A stretch of DNA of 64,000 nt from JAGVSZ01 sp963716855 (GCA_963716855.1 CAVQUV010000004.1:124001-188000), one strand, 5' to 3'. Shown: positions 53,315-62,547, counted from the stretch's first letter. The notes: generated by a model from the sequence alone, not told the origin. A program made the numbers and translations.

Positions 53315-54779
53315 ATGAGCTCAAGCCTGGCGCAAATGGGCCCGGTGGCAGCGGTAGAAGCTATTTGCCCAGTCTTCGCATCGTTCGGCCTGACGACGAT
53401 CGGGAAGCTAAAACGCGGGCAGTATCGACCGTTGGTATTGGCGGCACTCCTGGTCGGTCTTTGCCAAGCAGGCCAGGCGCAAGAAGCGCAGCGCGCGAGT
53501 CCCGGCGGCGCGGTCACGCTGTTTCAGAACGTCCGGATTTTTGACGGCAAGAGCAGCACTCTTTCAGGGCCGAGAAACGTTCTGGTGCGCGGGAATCAGA
53601 TCGAGCGTATCTCCACCGCTCCGATCCCGACCGATCGAAGCGCCACCACCATGCTCATCGACGGTGGCGGGCGCACGCTGATGCCCGGGCTGATCGACAT
53701 GCACTGGCACACGATGATGGTGCGGCCGACGCCGGCGGCGCTGCTCGCGGGGGACATCGGTCATCTCAATCTCGTGGCAGGCGCCGAGGCGACTGCCACG
53801 CTGATGCGCGGGTTCACGACCGTTCGCGACATGGGTGGGCCGGCCTTCGGGCTCAAGCGCGCCATCGACGAGGGCACGGTTGCCGGTCCGCGCATCTTCC
53901 CGTCCGGCGCCATCATCACCGTGACGAGCGGCCACGGCGACTTCCGCCAGCCGTTCGAACTGCCGCGAACGCTCGGCGCACCGCAGTCCCGCGGGGAGCT
54001 GACCGGGGCCGCCATGATCGCGGACAGTCCGGATGAAGTTCGCGTGCGCGTGCGCGAGCAACTCCTGCAGGGCGCATCGCAGATCAAGCTGACGGCAGGC
54101 GGCGGCGTGGCATCGCCCCACAGCCCGCTCGACGCGTCCACTTTCACCGAGGCCGAGCTGCGCGCCGCCGTTGAAGCCGCCGAGAACTGGGGCACCTACG
54201 TCACCGTGCATGCCTACACGCCCGTCTCGATCCAGCGCGCGATCGCCGCCGGCGTGAAGTGCATCGAACACGGCCACCTGATGGACGAGGCGACCGCCAA
54301 ACTGATCGCCGACAAGGGCATCTGGTTGAGCACCCAGGCGTTTCCCGACGAATTGGCCGACGCGTTTCCGCCCGGCTCGCTGGAGCGCGCCAAGGCGATG
54401 GAAGTGTTCGCCGGTACGGACAGAACCTTCACGCTGGCGAAGAAGTACAAGATCAAGACGGCGTTCGGCACCGACATCCTGTTTTCCCCGGGGCTGGCGC
54501 AGCGTCATGGCGAACTGCTGGCCAAGCTGGTCCGCTGGTACACCCCCGCCGAAGCGCTCGTCATGGCGACCGGCGACCAACGCCCAACTGCTGGCGCTGT
54601 CCGGGAAGCGCAATCCGTACCCCGGCAAGCTCGGCGTGGTCGAGGAAGGCGCGCTCGCCGACCTCCTGCTCGTCGACGGCGATCCGATCGCCAACATCAA
54701 GCTGATCGAAGATCCGGAGAAAAACCTGCTCGTCATCATGAAGGACGGCAGGATCTACAAGAATGCACTGCGCAAATGA
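53315..54779 (+). CDS. cassette 15: exported amidohydrolase, one frameshift
   Basis: Metal-dependent amidohydrolase of about 487 residues after repair. A hydrophobic signal (YRPLVLAALLVGLCQAGQAQ) starts near residue 38, so the given ATG may be too far upstream. TLFQNVRIFDGKSSTLSGPR, the metal-binding LMPGLIDMHWHTMMVRPTPA, VTVHAYTPVSIQRAIAAGVK, CIEHGHLMDE and KIKTAFGTDILFSPGLAQRH are typical of imidazolonepropionase/prolidase-like members. One inserted base near 54573-54578 breaks ATGDNAQLLALSG; the following frame ends DGRIYKNALRK. Substrate unknown. Confidence 0.88.
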
Positions 54780-54857
54780 GGCCCGATCAGCGTGCGTTCC
54801 CTGTTGCCCTTTCGTCGCGAGAATGACGCACACCTTGTCGCCCTCGCGAGCAGCGAC

Positions 54858-54947
54858 GCCCAACCATGCGTTCGAGGGGAGCGCTTGCCGGCGCCGTTCC
54901 GCTTCGCTTCGCAGCGTCGACGCGGCCCCTCAACGCAAGCGTTGGGC
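54858..54947 (+). other. attC 15
   Basis: 90 bases. R'' GCCCAAC exactly complements the start core of cassette 15 (GTTGGGC); R' GTTGGGC. Same group as attC 17, 19 and 23. Confidence 0.93.
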
Positions 54948-54965
54948 GTCACAGAGGCGCCTCGC

Positions 54966-55370
54966 ATGAACTTCCTCGTGAATCTTGACGTTGATGACCT
55001 CGCGAAGGGAATCGGGTTCTACAGCGCGGCGTGCGGATTGAAGGTCGGGCGCCGCTTCGGCAGCTTTGGGGCCGAGATGCTCGGAGCCTCTGCTCCGATA
55101 TACCTTCTGGTAAAGGATGACGGGACGCCCGCTGCGGAGACGACCATGCAGAGTCGCACCTATGAGCGTCACTGGACTCCAGTTCACCTTGATTTCGTCG
55201 TTGAGGACATTGAGCCCGCCGTGGAGAAAGCGGTTGCGGCGGGAGCGCGGCTGGAGAAGCCCATCACGACACACAAGTGGGGCAGGCTCGCGCTCATGGC
55301 TGACCCGTTCGGCCATGGATTCTGTTTCGTTCAGTTCCCCGGGCGAGGCTATGACGAGATCGCAGACTGA
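54966..55370 (+). CDS. cassette 16: VOC (glyoxalase/bleomycin resistance) protein
   Basis: A 134-residue single-chain VOC protein. MNFLVNLDVDDLAKGIGFYS opens the first beta-alpha-beta module; WTPVHLDFVVEDIEPAVEKA and MADPFGHGFCFVQFPGRGYD form the second, with the possible metal histidine in VHLDF. Relatives include fosfomycin and bleomycin resistance proteins and lyases. Such genes are recurrent cassette cargo; substrate cannot be predicted. Confidence 0.87.
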   Translation: MNFLVNLDVDDLAKGIGFYSAACGLKVGRRFGSFGAEMLGASAPIYLLVKDDGTPAAETTMQSRTYERHWTPVHLDFVVEDIEPAVEKAVAAGARLEKPITTHKWGRLALMADPFGHGFCFVQFPGRGYDEIAD

Positions 55371-55392
55371 CCAACCGTCGGGGAGCAGTGCC

Positions 55393-55470
55393 GCCCAACC
55401 ACCGGTTGCAGCGGACCCGCTCCGTCGGGCTTCGCCCGCCTGCGCGGGCCGCTGATGGGCGACGTTCGGC
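55393..55470 (+). other. attC 16
   Basis: 78 bases. R'' GCCCAAC exactly complements the start core of cassette 16 (GTTGGGC); R' GTTCGGC. Sister of attC 8 and 13. Confidence 0.93.
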
Positions 55471-55769
55471 GTCATTAATCGAGCGTGCCCCAAAGCATGG
55501 CGGGTGAGGACCGGGTGTCGGCAGAGCGGGAGCCGGCCCCCAAGAGTCGGAAATCAGGGGTGGGACGCGACGAGTGGCCACGAAGAGGCTGAGCGCGCTC
55601 GCTGCTTGTGCTCGGAGGCAGGCGCGGCGCAGCTTGAAAAGGATTGGCCTGGCCGATGCGGCCTTTCATCCCACTGCCTGCTTGAGGCCGGCGCCGGGCC
55701 ATTGTCAGCGGACGATCGGCGGACGCTGCTTGGCTAGGCTGTCAGCTCCCACTGCTATTGGAGCCAGTC
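55471..55769 (+). other. cassette 17 leader, no gene seen
   Basis: About 300 bases between the core and the hydrolase start. Short frames occur but none has a family resemblance. A promoter for the two-gene unit may lie here; none is convincing. Confidence 0.4.
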
Positions 55770-56685
55770 ATGGACCTGAAATTCCGGCTGGACGCGCACT
55801 TGCCCGCGTCCGCGCATCTGCCGACGCACGAGATCGTCGATCATCGTGCCACTCCCACCGCACCCGTGTGCTTTTGCCTGCCGGCGATGGGGGCAAGTGC
55901 CAGCTACTATCGCCCGTTCGCGCAGGCGCTCGCACGCGCCCTGGCGGGAACGGTCGTCCTCGCAGACCTGCGCGGCCAGGGGGAAAGCGAGGTCCGCGCG
56001 AGCCGCGGGGCGCGCTTCGGCTATCGCGAGATCGTCGAGCAGGATGTACCCGCGCTGCTCGACACGCTCGCCGCACGCTTCCGGTATCGGCCCCTGTTCG
56101 TGATCGGCCACAGCCTGGGCGGGCAGCTCGCGACGTTGAGTGCGCTGCACAGGCAGGATCGGCTCGCTGGACTCGTGCTGGTCGCTGCCGGCACCGCGCA
56201 CTATCGGGCGTGGCCGCAGGCAGACCGGTGGCGGACCCGGCTTGCCGTGCACGGCATTCGTGCGGCGGCCGCGCTGCTGCCATGGTATCCGGGCGCGGTG
56301 CTCGGGTTCGGCGGCGATCAACCGCGGAGATTGATGCGCGACTGGAGCTACAACGCGTTCAGCGGAAAGTACCGGCTCACGGGCAGTAGAATCGACTACG
56401 AGGCGCGACTCGCCGCGCTGCGCCTGCCGGTGCTGGCGGTGACGATTCGCGACGATCCGGTGGCGCCGCCCGGCGCGGTGAGCGAGCTGCTGGCGAAGCT
56501 GCCGCAGGCGGAGCAGAAGCGGCTCGAGGTGGACGGCGTGCCGTCGGACCGGCCCTGGCGCAGGCATTTCAGCTGGGCGCGGCGCCCGGACAGCGGTGCT
56601 CGATCCGATCGTGCAGTGGATCCAGGCATGTGGCAGAGCATCGGCAGGCGCGCCGCGGCATGAGCGCCCGCAAGCGTCGTTGTGA
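55770..56685 (+). CDS. cassette 17: alpha/beta hydrolase, one frameshift
   Basis: Serine hydrolase of about 304 residues. MDLKFRLDAHLPASAHLPTH, the nucleophile elbow VIGHSLGGQLATLSALHRQD, acid-loop LAVTIRDDPVAPPGAVSEL and HFSWARRPD carry the catalytic triad. After RRPD the frame is lost near 56590-56597; deleting one base gives AVLDPIVQWIQACGRA and an end at 56685, 26 bases into the next gene. Without repair the frame would end at 56663 with an unconvincing tail. Probable esterase or lipase-like function. Confidence 0.82.
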
Positions 56686-58310
56686 GGACGAGGACGACGT
56701 GCGCCTGTGCGTGCTGGGTCCTGTCCGCCTCGAGAGGGAGGAGGCGCGCGTCGAAGTCGGGCAGCGCCGGGAGCAGGCGGTGCTGGCCTTGCTCGCGGCG
56801 GAATCCCGACCCGTCAGCCGAACGCGCCTTGCCGCCTGGCTGTGGCCCGACGCCGAGCCCGGCGTAGCGAGCGGGCGGCTGCGCCGCTTGCTTCACGAGC
56901 TGCGCCGAGCGCAGCGCCGAGGCGCTGCTCGCGGGGACCGCCACACCGTGGCGCTCGCCCCGGCGGCGCGCGCCGGCAGCGACATCGAGGAGCTGCGGGC
57001 GCTGCTCTCGCGCAGCCTCTACCGGCCGCCTGGCGACGAGGCGGAGGCGCTCGAAGCGCTCGAGCAGGCGATCGAGCTGACGCGGGCGACGTTCGCCGAG
57101 GGTCTGGCGATGGACGAATGCGACGAGCTGTCCGCCTGGCTCGAGCGCGAGCGCGAGGCCTTGCACGCGGCGCGGAGGCAGGCGCTCGCCAGGGCGGCGT
57201 CGCTGCACGAGCGGGCCGGGCGCAACGAGCGCGCCCTTGCGCTCGCGGCGGCACGCGTGGCGGCCGATCCGCTCGACGAGGACGGGCATCGGCAGCTCAT
57301 GCGCCTGCATGCCGCCGCCGGCCGCACCGCGGCCGCGCTGGAGCAGTTCGAGCGCTGCCGCGAGGCGCTCGCGACCGGCGCGGGCGTGCAGCCGGAGCCC
57401 GCGACGCAGGCGCTGGCGACTGCGTTGCGGACCCGAGCGGCGCCGGGCGACGCCGAGCGCGTCGCGGTCCCGGAGGTTCGCTTCACGCGCAGCGGCGAGG
57501 TCCACCTCGCCTATCAGGTCTGCGGCGAGGGCGCCGGTCGACCTGCTCGTCATCGGCGGCTTCGTCTCCCACCTGGAGCAGGCGTGGGAACCCGGCGGAC
57601 CGGGCCTGCTGCTGCACGCGCTCGCGCGCCAACTGCGCGTCATCGTCTACGACCGCCGCGGCGTCGGGCTTTCCGACCGCACCGTCGACCCCGCCGATGT
57701 CGGCGTCAGCAGTCTGGACGCGCTCGCGGTGCTCGATGCGGCCGGCAGCCGGCGCGCGCTGGTGTTCGCGTTCTCGGAAGGCGGTCCGATCGGGGTCCGG
57801 CTCGCCGCCGAGCATCCCGAGCGCATCCTCGGCCTGGTGCTGTGGGGGACGCTGGCGAAGGGCAGCGCTTCGGCCGACTATCCCTTCGCGCTGAGCGAAG
57901 CGCAGCTGGCGCGGTGGCTCGCGCATCTCACCGCGCAGTGGGGCGGCCCCGCCGGCATCGAGGCGTTCGCGCCGGACGAGGCGGACGATCCGGTGCTGCG
58001 CCGATGGTGGGCGCGACTCCTGCGCCAGGGTTCGAGCCCGGGGTGCGTGCGAGGCGTCCTGCGTACGCTGGCGCTGACCGACGTCCGCGAGACCCTGCCG
58101 CGCGTGGCTGCGCCGACCGTCGTCCTGCATCGCACCGGCGACCGTGCCGTGCGGGTCGAAGCGGGGCGGGACCTGGCGCGTCGCATGCCGCGCGCGCGCT
58201 GGATCGAGCTGCCGGGGACCGGCCACTGGTGGTGGCGCGGCGATACAGCGCCGTTGCTGCAGGCACTCGAAGAACTTGCGCACGACATCAGCGCCGGCAA
58301 GAATCGATGA
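56660..58310 (+). CDS. cassette 17: BTAD regulator fused to alpha/beta hydrolase, one frameshift
   Basis: About 549 residues after repair. The N-terminal part is a SARP-type winged helix (VRLCVLGPVRLEREEARVEV, LRRLLHELRRA) followed by a BTAD helical repeat domain (ALARAASLHERAGRNERALA, DEDGHRQLMRLHAAAGRTAA). From about residue 275 an alpha/beta hydrolase follows: RVIVYDRRGVGLSDRTVDPA, nucleophile ALVFAFSEGGPIGVRLAAEH, PTVVLHRTGDRAVRVEAG and LPGTGHWWW. One extra base near 57525-57535 interrupts YQVCGE/APVDLLVIGG. The fusion suggests a regulator whose hydrolase-fold half senses a ligand. Confidence 0.82.
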
Positions 58311-58527
58311 GGCGTGCACCTGCTGCGCGCGGCGCGCCGCTGATGCCGATCTATGCAAACTCTCCAGGCTGGAGACCTGTCAATGGAGCAACCTCTGCAG
58401 TATTTGCTCGCAGTGAACCTGCGAAGTGTGGACGCCCTGGGATTAAGCATCGCAGAGTCCATCCTGCTTCGTGCCTTACGAGACAATTCGCTGAGGTGTA
58501 GAGGAGATGCATACTGTGCACGCTGAC

Positions 58528-58603
58528 GCCGAACATCGCGTTCCAGGGGAGCCGCAACAGCGGCGTTGCCGCCGTTTGCGTCCCCTTAACGCGGGCGTTA
58601 GCT
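58528..58603 (+). other. attC 17
   Basis: 76 bases. R'' GCCGAAC exactly complements the core 3.1 kb to the left (GTTCGGC at 55464), showing that the two-gene stretch is one cassette; R' GTTAGCT. The 217 bases between the last gene and this site show no convincing gene. Confidence 0.9.
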
Positions 58604-58648
58604 TGTACAGGAGACGTTAGTTCCCTCATCTACGTTCTGGAGGGCTTC

Positions 58649-59164
58649 ATGAAAGTGTGTCTCATGGCTTTTTGCCGGACCGCCTCAATAGCCATCGCCG
58701 CCGCGAGCATCTTTCTGTCCACGAACGTTAGCGCCCAGGCTCTCGCGCAGCAGATCGTTGGGACGTGGATTGCGGTGTCTCAATACGTCGACCAGGACGG
58801 CAAGAAACTTGCGCCCTTCGGCTCCGATCCAAAGGGGATGGTCGTCTACGATTCCAACGGACGCTTTATCCTGGTTTTGCAGCGCGCCACATTACCCAAG
58901 TTCGCATCAAATAATCGCATGACAGGCACCCCGGAGGAGAATAGGGCCATCGTTCAAGGAAGCATCGCCTATTTCGGCAGGTACTCAATTGACGAAAGCA
59001 ATCGAAAGATAAATCTGCGCTACGACGGCAGCACTTATCCGAACTGGGATGGCGAGGATCAAACTCGACTCGTCGAACTCTCAGGCGATGAGCTGAAGAT
59101 CATCAGTCCCGTATCGGCCGTCGGCGGTGGGATCGTTCATCTTGTACTTCGACGGGTTCGGTAG
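58649..59164 (+). CDS. cassette 18: exported lipocalin-like protein
   Basis: A 171-residue exported protein with its own ribosome site (GGAGGG). Signal peptide FCRTASIAIAAASIFLSTNV to SAQA. The mature part QQIVGTWIAVSQYVDQDGKK and PFGSDPKGMVVYDSNGRFIL match the lipocalin-like PF13924 type, a small beta-barrel; NRKINLRYDGSTYPNWDGED and VHLVLRRVR close it. Likely periplasmic ligand binding; ligand unknown. Confidence 0.82.
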   Translation: MKVCLMAFCRTASIAIAAASIFLSTNVSAQALAQQIVGTWIAVSQYVDQDGKKLAPFGSDPKGMVVYDSNGRFILVLQRATLPKFASNNRMTGTPEENRAIVQGSIAYFGRYSIDESNRKINLRYDGSTYPNWDGEDQTRLVELSGDELKIISPVSAVGGGIVHLVLRRVR

Positions 59165-59182
59165 CCATTGAGCGTGATGTGC

Positions 59183-59261
59183 CAGCTAACCACCGCATCG
59201 AGCTGACCAGCTCCGGCGGGCTCCACCCGCCTCCGCTGGCAGCTCATGCGGAACGTTAGCC
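59183..59261 (+). other. attC 18
   Basis: 79 bases. R'' AGCTAAC is non-canonical but exactly complements the start core of cassette 18 (GTTAGCT); R' GTTAGCC. Confidence 0.92.
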
Positions 59262-59277
59262 TTCACGGACCAATGTG

Positions 59278-59910
59278 ATGCTTAAGCAACGCGGTGAAAA
59301 GACAGCCAACGGGAAATGGTCTACTCCTTCGGCAGAACGCAACAAGGGCCCGATACTTGATGTGCTTGCGCGCGTTCTACCCCGCCGCGGCCTGGTGTTA
59401 GAGATCGCCAGCGGCACGGGACAGCACGTTTTGCATTTCGCCAAAGCGCTCTCAGACCTCACTTGGCAGCCGTCCGATCCAGATGCGGAGCTTCGCGAGT
59501 CTATTGCCCTGCGGGTTCGGGAGGAACAGCGAGCTAACGTCAATAGCCCCATTGACCTTGATGTGACCAAGCTTCCTTGGCCTTTGCAAACGGCGGATGC
59601 GGTGGTGGCCATTAACCTGATTCACGTCGCCCCGTGGTCCGCGACGCTAGCATTGTTCGAAGGCGCGAAGGCTTTGCTTTCTACAGAGCATGTTCTGTTC
59701 TTATACGGGCCCTACCGTCGTTTCGGTCACCATACTTCGGAGAGTAACGCGCAGTTCGATCTTGATCTTCGTGCGCACAATCCCGAGTGGGGCCTTCGCG
59801 ACCTGGAGGCTGTGTCAGACGTTGCTGCTGGCGCCGGATTCGTACTGGCCGAGACTGTCGAGATGCCGGCCAACAACTTCAGTTTGGTTTTCAAACGACG
59901 TGAAGGCTAA
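59278..59910 (+). CDS. cassette 19: DUF938 methyltransferase
   Basis: A 210-residue class I SAM-dependent methyltransferase of the DUF938 (PF06080) family. STPSAERNKGPILDVLARVL and the SAM-binding VLEIASGTGQHVLHFAKALS are diagnostic; LTWQPSDPDAELRESIAL, NLIHVAPWSATLALFEGAKA and LYGPYRRFGHHTSESNAQFD follow. Family members are widespread and poorly studied; substrate unknown. Start at ATG 59278, with an alternative GTG one codon earlier. The stop lies in the attC R'' box. Confidence 0.9.
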   Translation: MLKQRGEKTANGKWSTPSAERNKGPILDVLARVLPRRGLVLEIASGTGQHVLHFAKALSDLTWQPSDPDAELRESIALRVREEQRANVNSPIDLDVTKLPWPLQTADAVVAINLIHVAPWSATLALFEGAKALLSTEHVLFLYGPYRRFGHHTSESNAQFDLDLRAHNPEWGLRDLEAVSDVAAGAGFVLAETVEMPANNFSLVFKRREG

Positions 59911-59994
59911 CCCCGCGTTCGAGCGGACGCGCCGGCAAGCGGCTTCGTTCTCGTCAACGTCGGCGCGGCGCGCCGCTCAACTCGGACGTTATGC
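59905..59994 (+). other. attC 19
   Basis: 90 bases. R'' GGCTAAC exactly complements the start core of cassette 19 (GTTAGCC); R' GTTATGC. Confidence 0.92.
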
Positions 59995-60183
59995 GGCATC
60001 TGACGCCACGTGGCATTCGTCCTTCGATGGCCGATATCGGCCATGACCTGCTGGTCGCCCGATTGCCGGATGCAAGCCGCCGGAAAAAGGTGTGCGTCCC
60101 CATTGCAATTCCCTCCGAAGGGAGCGATCGGGGGTAGTCGGTAAATTAAACGCGTTACGCCCCCCAATCGCCGGAGGGAAGCC

Positions 60184-60903
60184 ATGACATCGTCCGTTGC
60201 CCCCGCTCCGGGAGCGCCCGCGGCACTCTGGCGACGCGCTTTCGACTGGTGGCTCGTGCAGGTCAAGCACGTGCTGCCGCCGACCATCTTCTTCTTCTTC
60301 GGTTTCAACCTGATCCTATTCACGCGCTGGATGACGCTTCAGGAGCACGGCATTCCGTTCACCAACTTCTTCGGCGCGACGCTCGCCGCGCTGCTTGTCG
60401 GCAAGGCGGTGCTGGTGGTAGACAACCTGCGCTTTATGCACCGCTTCGACGGTGCGCCGCTGATCCAGCCGATCCTGTTCAAGTCCACGATCTACTGGGC
60501 GTGCGTGTTCGTGTTCCGCCTCGCCGAAGGCTTGTTCCATTTCCTGCGCGACGGCGGCGCCCTCGACGACTTCCCGAGCTTCCTCGTCGCGCAATTCTCG
60601 TGGCCGCGCTTCCTGGCGATCCAGATCTGGCTGATGGTGCTGTTCCTCGTCTACGTGACGGCCCATGAGCTCAATACGCTGTTCGGCGACGGCGAGCTGC
60701 CGCGACTGTTCCTGCGCTGGCACTCGTCCGAGGCCAAGCTCACAAGGCGCCAACGCATCCGCCTGCTCACGCGGCTCAACCGGCTGACCGAGGCCAATCC
60801 GGTCGAAGTCATCAGCGAGCGCGGCTCGCCCGCGCACACCGAGCTGGTCGGTATCCTGCGCCAGCTTGCGGCGCGGCCCGGCGAGAAGGAGACGCACCCA
60901 TGA
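60184..60903 (+). CDS. cassette 20: hypothetical membrane protein
   Basis: A 239-residue membrane protein. About four hydrophobic segments are visible (LPPTIFFFFGFNLILFTRWM, FFGATLAALLVGKAVLVVDN, STIYWACVFVFRLAEGLFHF, AIQIWLMVLFLVYVTAHELN), followed by a basic cytoplasmic C-terminus of about 70 residues (AKLTRRQRIRLLTRLNRLTE). CGGAGGGAAG gives a strong ribosome site. I recognise no named family. The 189-base leader (59995-60183) contains a small GATATCGGCCATGACC-like palindromic stretch but no gene. Confidence 0.75.
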   Translation: MTSSVAPAPGAPAALWRRAFDWWLVQVKHVLPPTIFFFFGFNLILFTRWMTLQEHGIPFTNFFGATLAALLVGKAVLVVDNLRFMHRFDGAPLIQPILFKSTIYWACVFVFRLAEGLFHFLRDGGALDDFPSFLVAQFSWPRFLAIQIWLMVLFLVYVTAHELNTLFGDGELPRLFLRWHSSEAKLTRRQRIRLLTRLNRLTEANPVEVISERGSPAHTELVGILRQLAARPGEKETHP

Positions 60904-61047
60904 CGCGCGGTATGGTCTGCGTACACCATCCCGCAGTCGTTGCTCATCAGCGCGAACAAGGTGATCGAATAGCTGGCGCGAATGACCGCTATGGAGAAAC
61001 TCGAATGTCTCCTTGGGGACAATCAGACGCCACTTCAACCAAATGCC
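60904..61047 (+). other. cassette 20 tail, possible gene remnant
   Basis: 144 bases between the membrane-protein stop and attC 20. An ATG overlapping that stop (ATGA) opens a 56-codon frame that runs into the attC; its peptide has no recognisable feature. A second frame gives SAYTIPQSLLISANKVIE then a stop, which looks like the tail of a broken gene. No function is claimed. Confidence 0.35.
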
Positions 61048-61106
61048 GCATAACATCCGCATGCACCTGACCGGCTTCAGCGGGCAGGTGATGCGGGGCG
61101 TTGGGC
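61048..61106 (+). other. attC 20
   Basis: 59 bases, the shortest intact site. R'' GCATAAC is unusual but exactly complements the start core of cassette 20 (GTTATGC); R' GTTGGGC. The stem is CCGCATGCACCTGACC / GGGCAGGTGATGCGG. Confidence 0.9.
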
Positions 61107-61177
61107 CGGATGGCCTTCAGACTCCCTTTCGCAAGCAGAGTGGCTTCCATGTTGGCTAACCCCAAGAGGAGTCCGCT

Positions 61178-61579
61178 ATGACCGTAGTCGATCGCCTCAG
61201 GTATTTGCGCGTCGTTCTAGTCTTGGCTGGCCTCGCGTGCCTTGCTCTCTACCCACTTATGTTGTTCTGGCCGTCCGGCTGGACCTGGCACGTCGGTCAC
61301 TCGGATTACCCGATGATGATCGTTGGCATCTACGCCACACTTGGCGTGTTCTTGATCCTGGCCGCACGTGATCCATTAGCCAATCTGAGCCTGATCTGGT
61401 TCACGGTGTGGTCTAGCGTCGTACACGGAGGAATCATGGCCGTTCAGGCGGTCACCCAGCCGGAGCAAATGGGGCACTTGGCAGGTGACGTGCCGGCGCT
61501 CTTCATTGTGGCGGTTGCCTTGGCCATCTGGACGCCCCGGTCGCGAGGCACAGATGAGACACACCGCAGCGCGGCCTAA
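61178..61579 (+). CDS. cassette 21: small membrane protein, DUF6632-like
   Basis: A 133-residue protein with four membrane helices: VVLVLAGLACLALYPLMLFW, YPMMIVGIYATLGVFLILAA, SLIWFTVWSSVVHGGIMAVQ and DVPALFIVAVALAIW. The pattern YPLM-WPSGW-MIVGIYATLGVFL-ARDPL matches proteins I recall as DUF6632. AAGAGGAG precedes the ATG. Function unknown. Confidence 0.78.
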   Translation: MTVVDRLRYLRVVLVLAGLACLALYPLMLFWPSGWTWHVGHSDYPMMIVGIYATLGVFLILAARDPLANLSLIWFTVWSSVVHGGIMAVQAVTQPEQMGHLAGDVPALFIVAVALAIWTPRSRGTDETHRSAA

Positions 61580-61651
61580 CCATGCAATCCACCGGACCAG
61601 CAACAGCCGGCTTCGCCGCCTGTTGCCGGCCGGTGATTGCAGTCGTTCGGC
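61574..61651 (+). other. attC 21
   Basis: 78 bases. R'' GCCTAAC is one mismatch from the complement of its cassette's start core (GTTGGGC); R' GTTCGGC. Its loop region is like attC 6. Confidence 0.92.
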
Positions 61652-61675
61652 GCCCGCGCGACCTAGGGCTGAGTC

Positions 61676-61933
61676 GTGACTGCTACACCGAGGTACTGGT
61701 TTCCCGCCAAGCGCTATGGCTGGGGATGGGGACCCCCGAAGGTTTGGGAGGGCTGGGCCGTCCTGGTTGCCTTCTTCGCCTTACTCGCTGCCGGTGGCAT
61801 TGTGTTGCTGCCGCAGAATAGTCCTCTCCTTTTCGCGGCCTATGCGGCGCTACTGTGTGTCGTACTCATTGCGGTGTGCTGGGTCAAAGGCGAGAGGCCA
61901 CGTTGGCGCCGGGGTGGCGATGACGGCGCCTAA
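61676..61933 (+). CDS. cassette 22: small membrane protein
   Basis: An 85-residue protein with GTG start and two helices (VWEGWAVLVAFFALLAAGGI, LLFAAYAALLCVVLIAVCWV). The N-terminal YWFPAKRYGWGWGPPKVWEG is rich in Gly and Trp and is typical of a conserved family of tiny inner-membrane proteins without known role. The C-terminus is basic. Its last 14 bases overlap the start of the truncated methyltransferase. Confidence 0.72.
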   Translation: MTATPRYWFPAKRYGWGWGPPKVWEGWAVLVAFFALLAAGGIVLLPQNSPLLFAAYAALLCVVLIAVCWVKGERPRWRRGGDDGA

Positions 61934-62453
61934 CCCCGCGTTCGGCGTGGCGCTTCTTGAGCGTCGGATGAGCGGCGGTCCGACGGCGGAGAAGCAACCA
62001 GCTCAGAAGTTCATTATGCTGTGTACGTCGATCGGCTTCATAGCCCTTCTTGTCGTGCCAGCGTTCGACCACCGCTTCGGATGGTCGTCGGTGCCGCTCA
62101 GCGGTGTTGTGGCCGGAGACGTGCTCGTTGCGATTGGGTTTTATCTCATTTCCCTGGTGTATCGAGAAAACACGTTTACGTCGGCAACCATCGAAGTCGC
62201 CGAGAATCAGAAGGTTATTTCGACCGGGCCGTACGCAATCGTTCGCCACCCGATGTACGCGAGTGCATCCCTGTACCTTCTCGGCACGCCGCTCGCGCTT
62301 GGCTCGTACTGGGGATTTGTCCCGATCGCCGCGATGATGCCATTTCTGATATGGCGGCTCTTTGACGAGGAACGCTTCCTCGCCAGGAATCTGCCCGGAT
62401 ATGCCGAATACCAGAAACGGGTCCGGCATCGTCTTCTGCCATTAGTGTGGTAG
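61920..62453 (+). pseudogene. cassette 23: 5'-truncated isoprenylcysteine-methyltransferase-like protein
   Basis: The 177-residue frame keeps the C-terminal part of a PEMT/ICMT-type membrane methyltransferase: FIMLCTSIGFIALLVVPAFD, HRFGWSSVPLSGVVAGDVLV, the cofactor region VISTGPYAIVRHPMYASASL and FDEERFLARNLPGYAEYQKR. Full-length relatives have about 50-60 more N-terminal residues with further helices. The present ATG lies in the end of the upstream gene, so the first codons translate the attC remnant (MTAPNPAFG). It may still be made, but is probably a broken gene. Confidence 0.75.
61928..61946 (+). other. attC 22 remnant
   Basis: Only R'' GCCTAAC and the L''-like CCCGCGTTCG survive, as at the start of attC 19 and 23. 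The hairpin, L' and R' are absent and the sequence continues as methyltransferase coding DNA. A deletion has removed the rest of the site and the 5' part of the next gene. Confidence 0.75.
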
Positions 62454-62479
62454 TCGAGTCGGGTGCCCTGAGGTGTGCA

Positions 62480-62542
62480 ACCTAACCACGCGTTCGAGAG
62501 GACGCGCTTAAAGCCGCGCGCCCCTCAACGCGGACCTTAGGC
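62480..62542 (+). other. attC 23, mutated cleavage base
   Basis: 63 bases. R'' ACCTAAC is normal. The R' box reads CTTAGGC in place of GTTAGGC; the lost G is the base at the strand-exchange point, so recombination here is probably impaired. Confidence 0.82.
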
Positions 62543-62547
62543 GTCAA

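Noticed and set aside
58345..58501. Small ORF MPIYANSPGWRPVNG and onward after the BTAD gene
   Set aside because: No ribosome site, no family resemblance; probably chance sequence upstream of attC 17.
61151..61160. GTTGGCTAAC as another cassette boundary before cassette 21
   Set aside because: No matching hairpin surrounds it, and the core at 61100 already closes attC 20.
61939..61946. GTTCGGC as a true R' core of attC 22
   Set aside because: It lies only 12 bases after R'' and is the L''-type CGCGTTCG stretch seen in attC 19 and 23, so no complete attC exists here.
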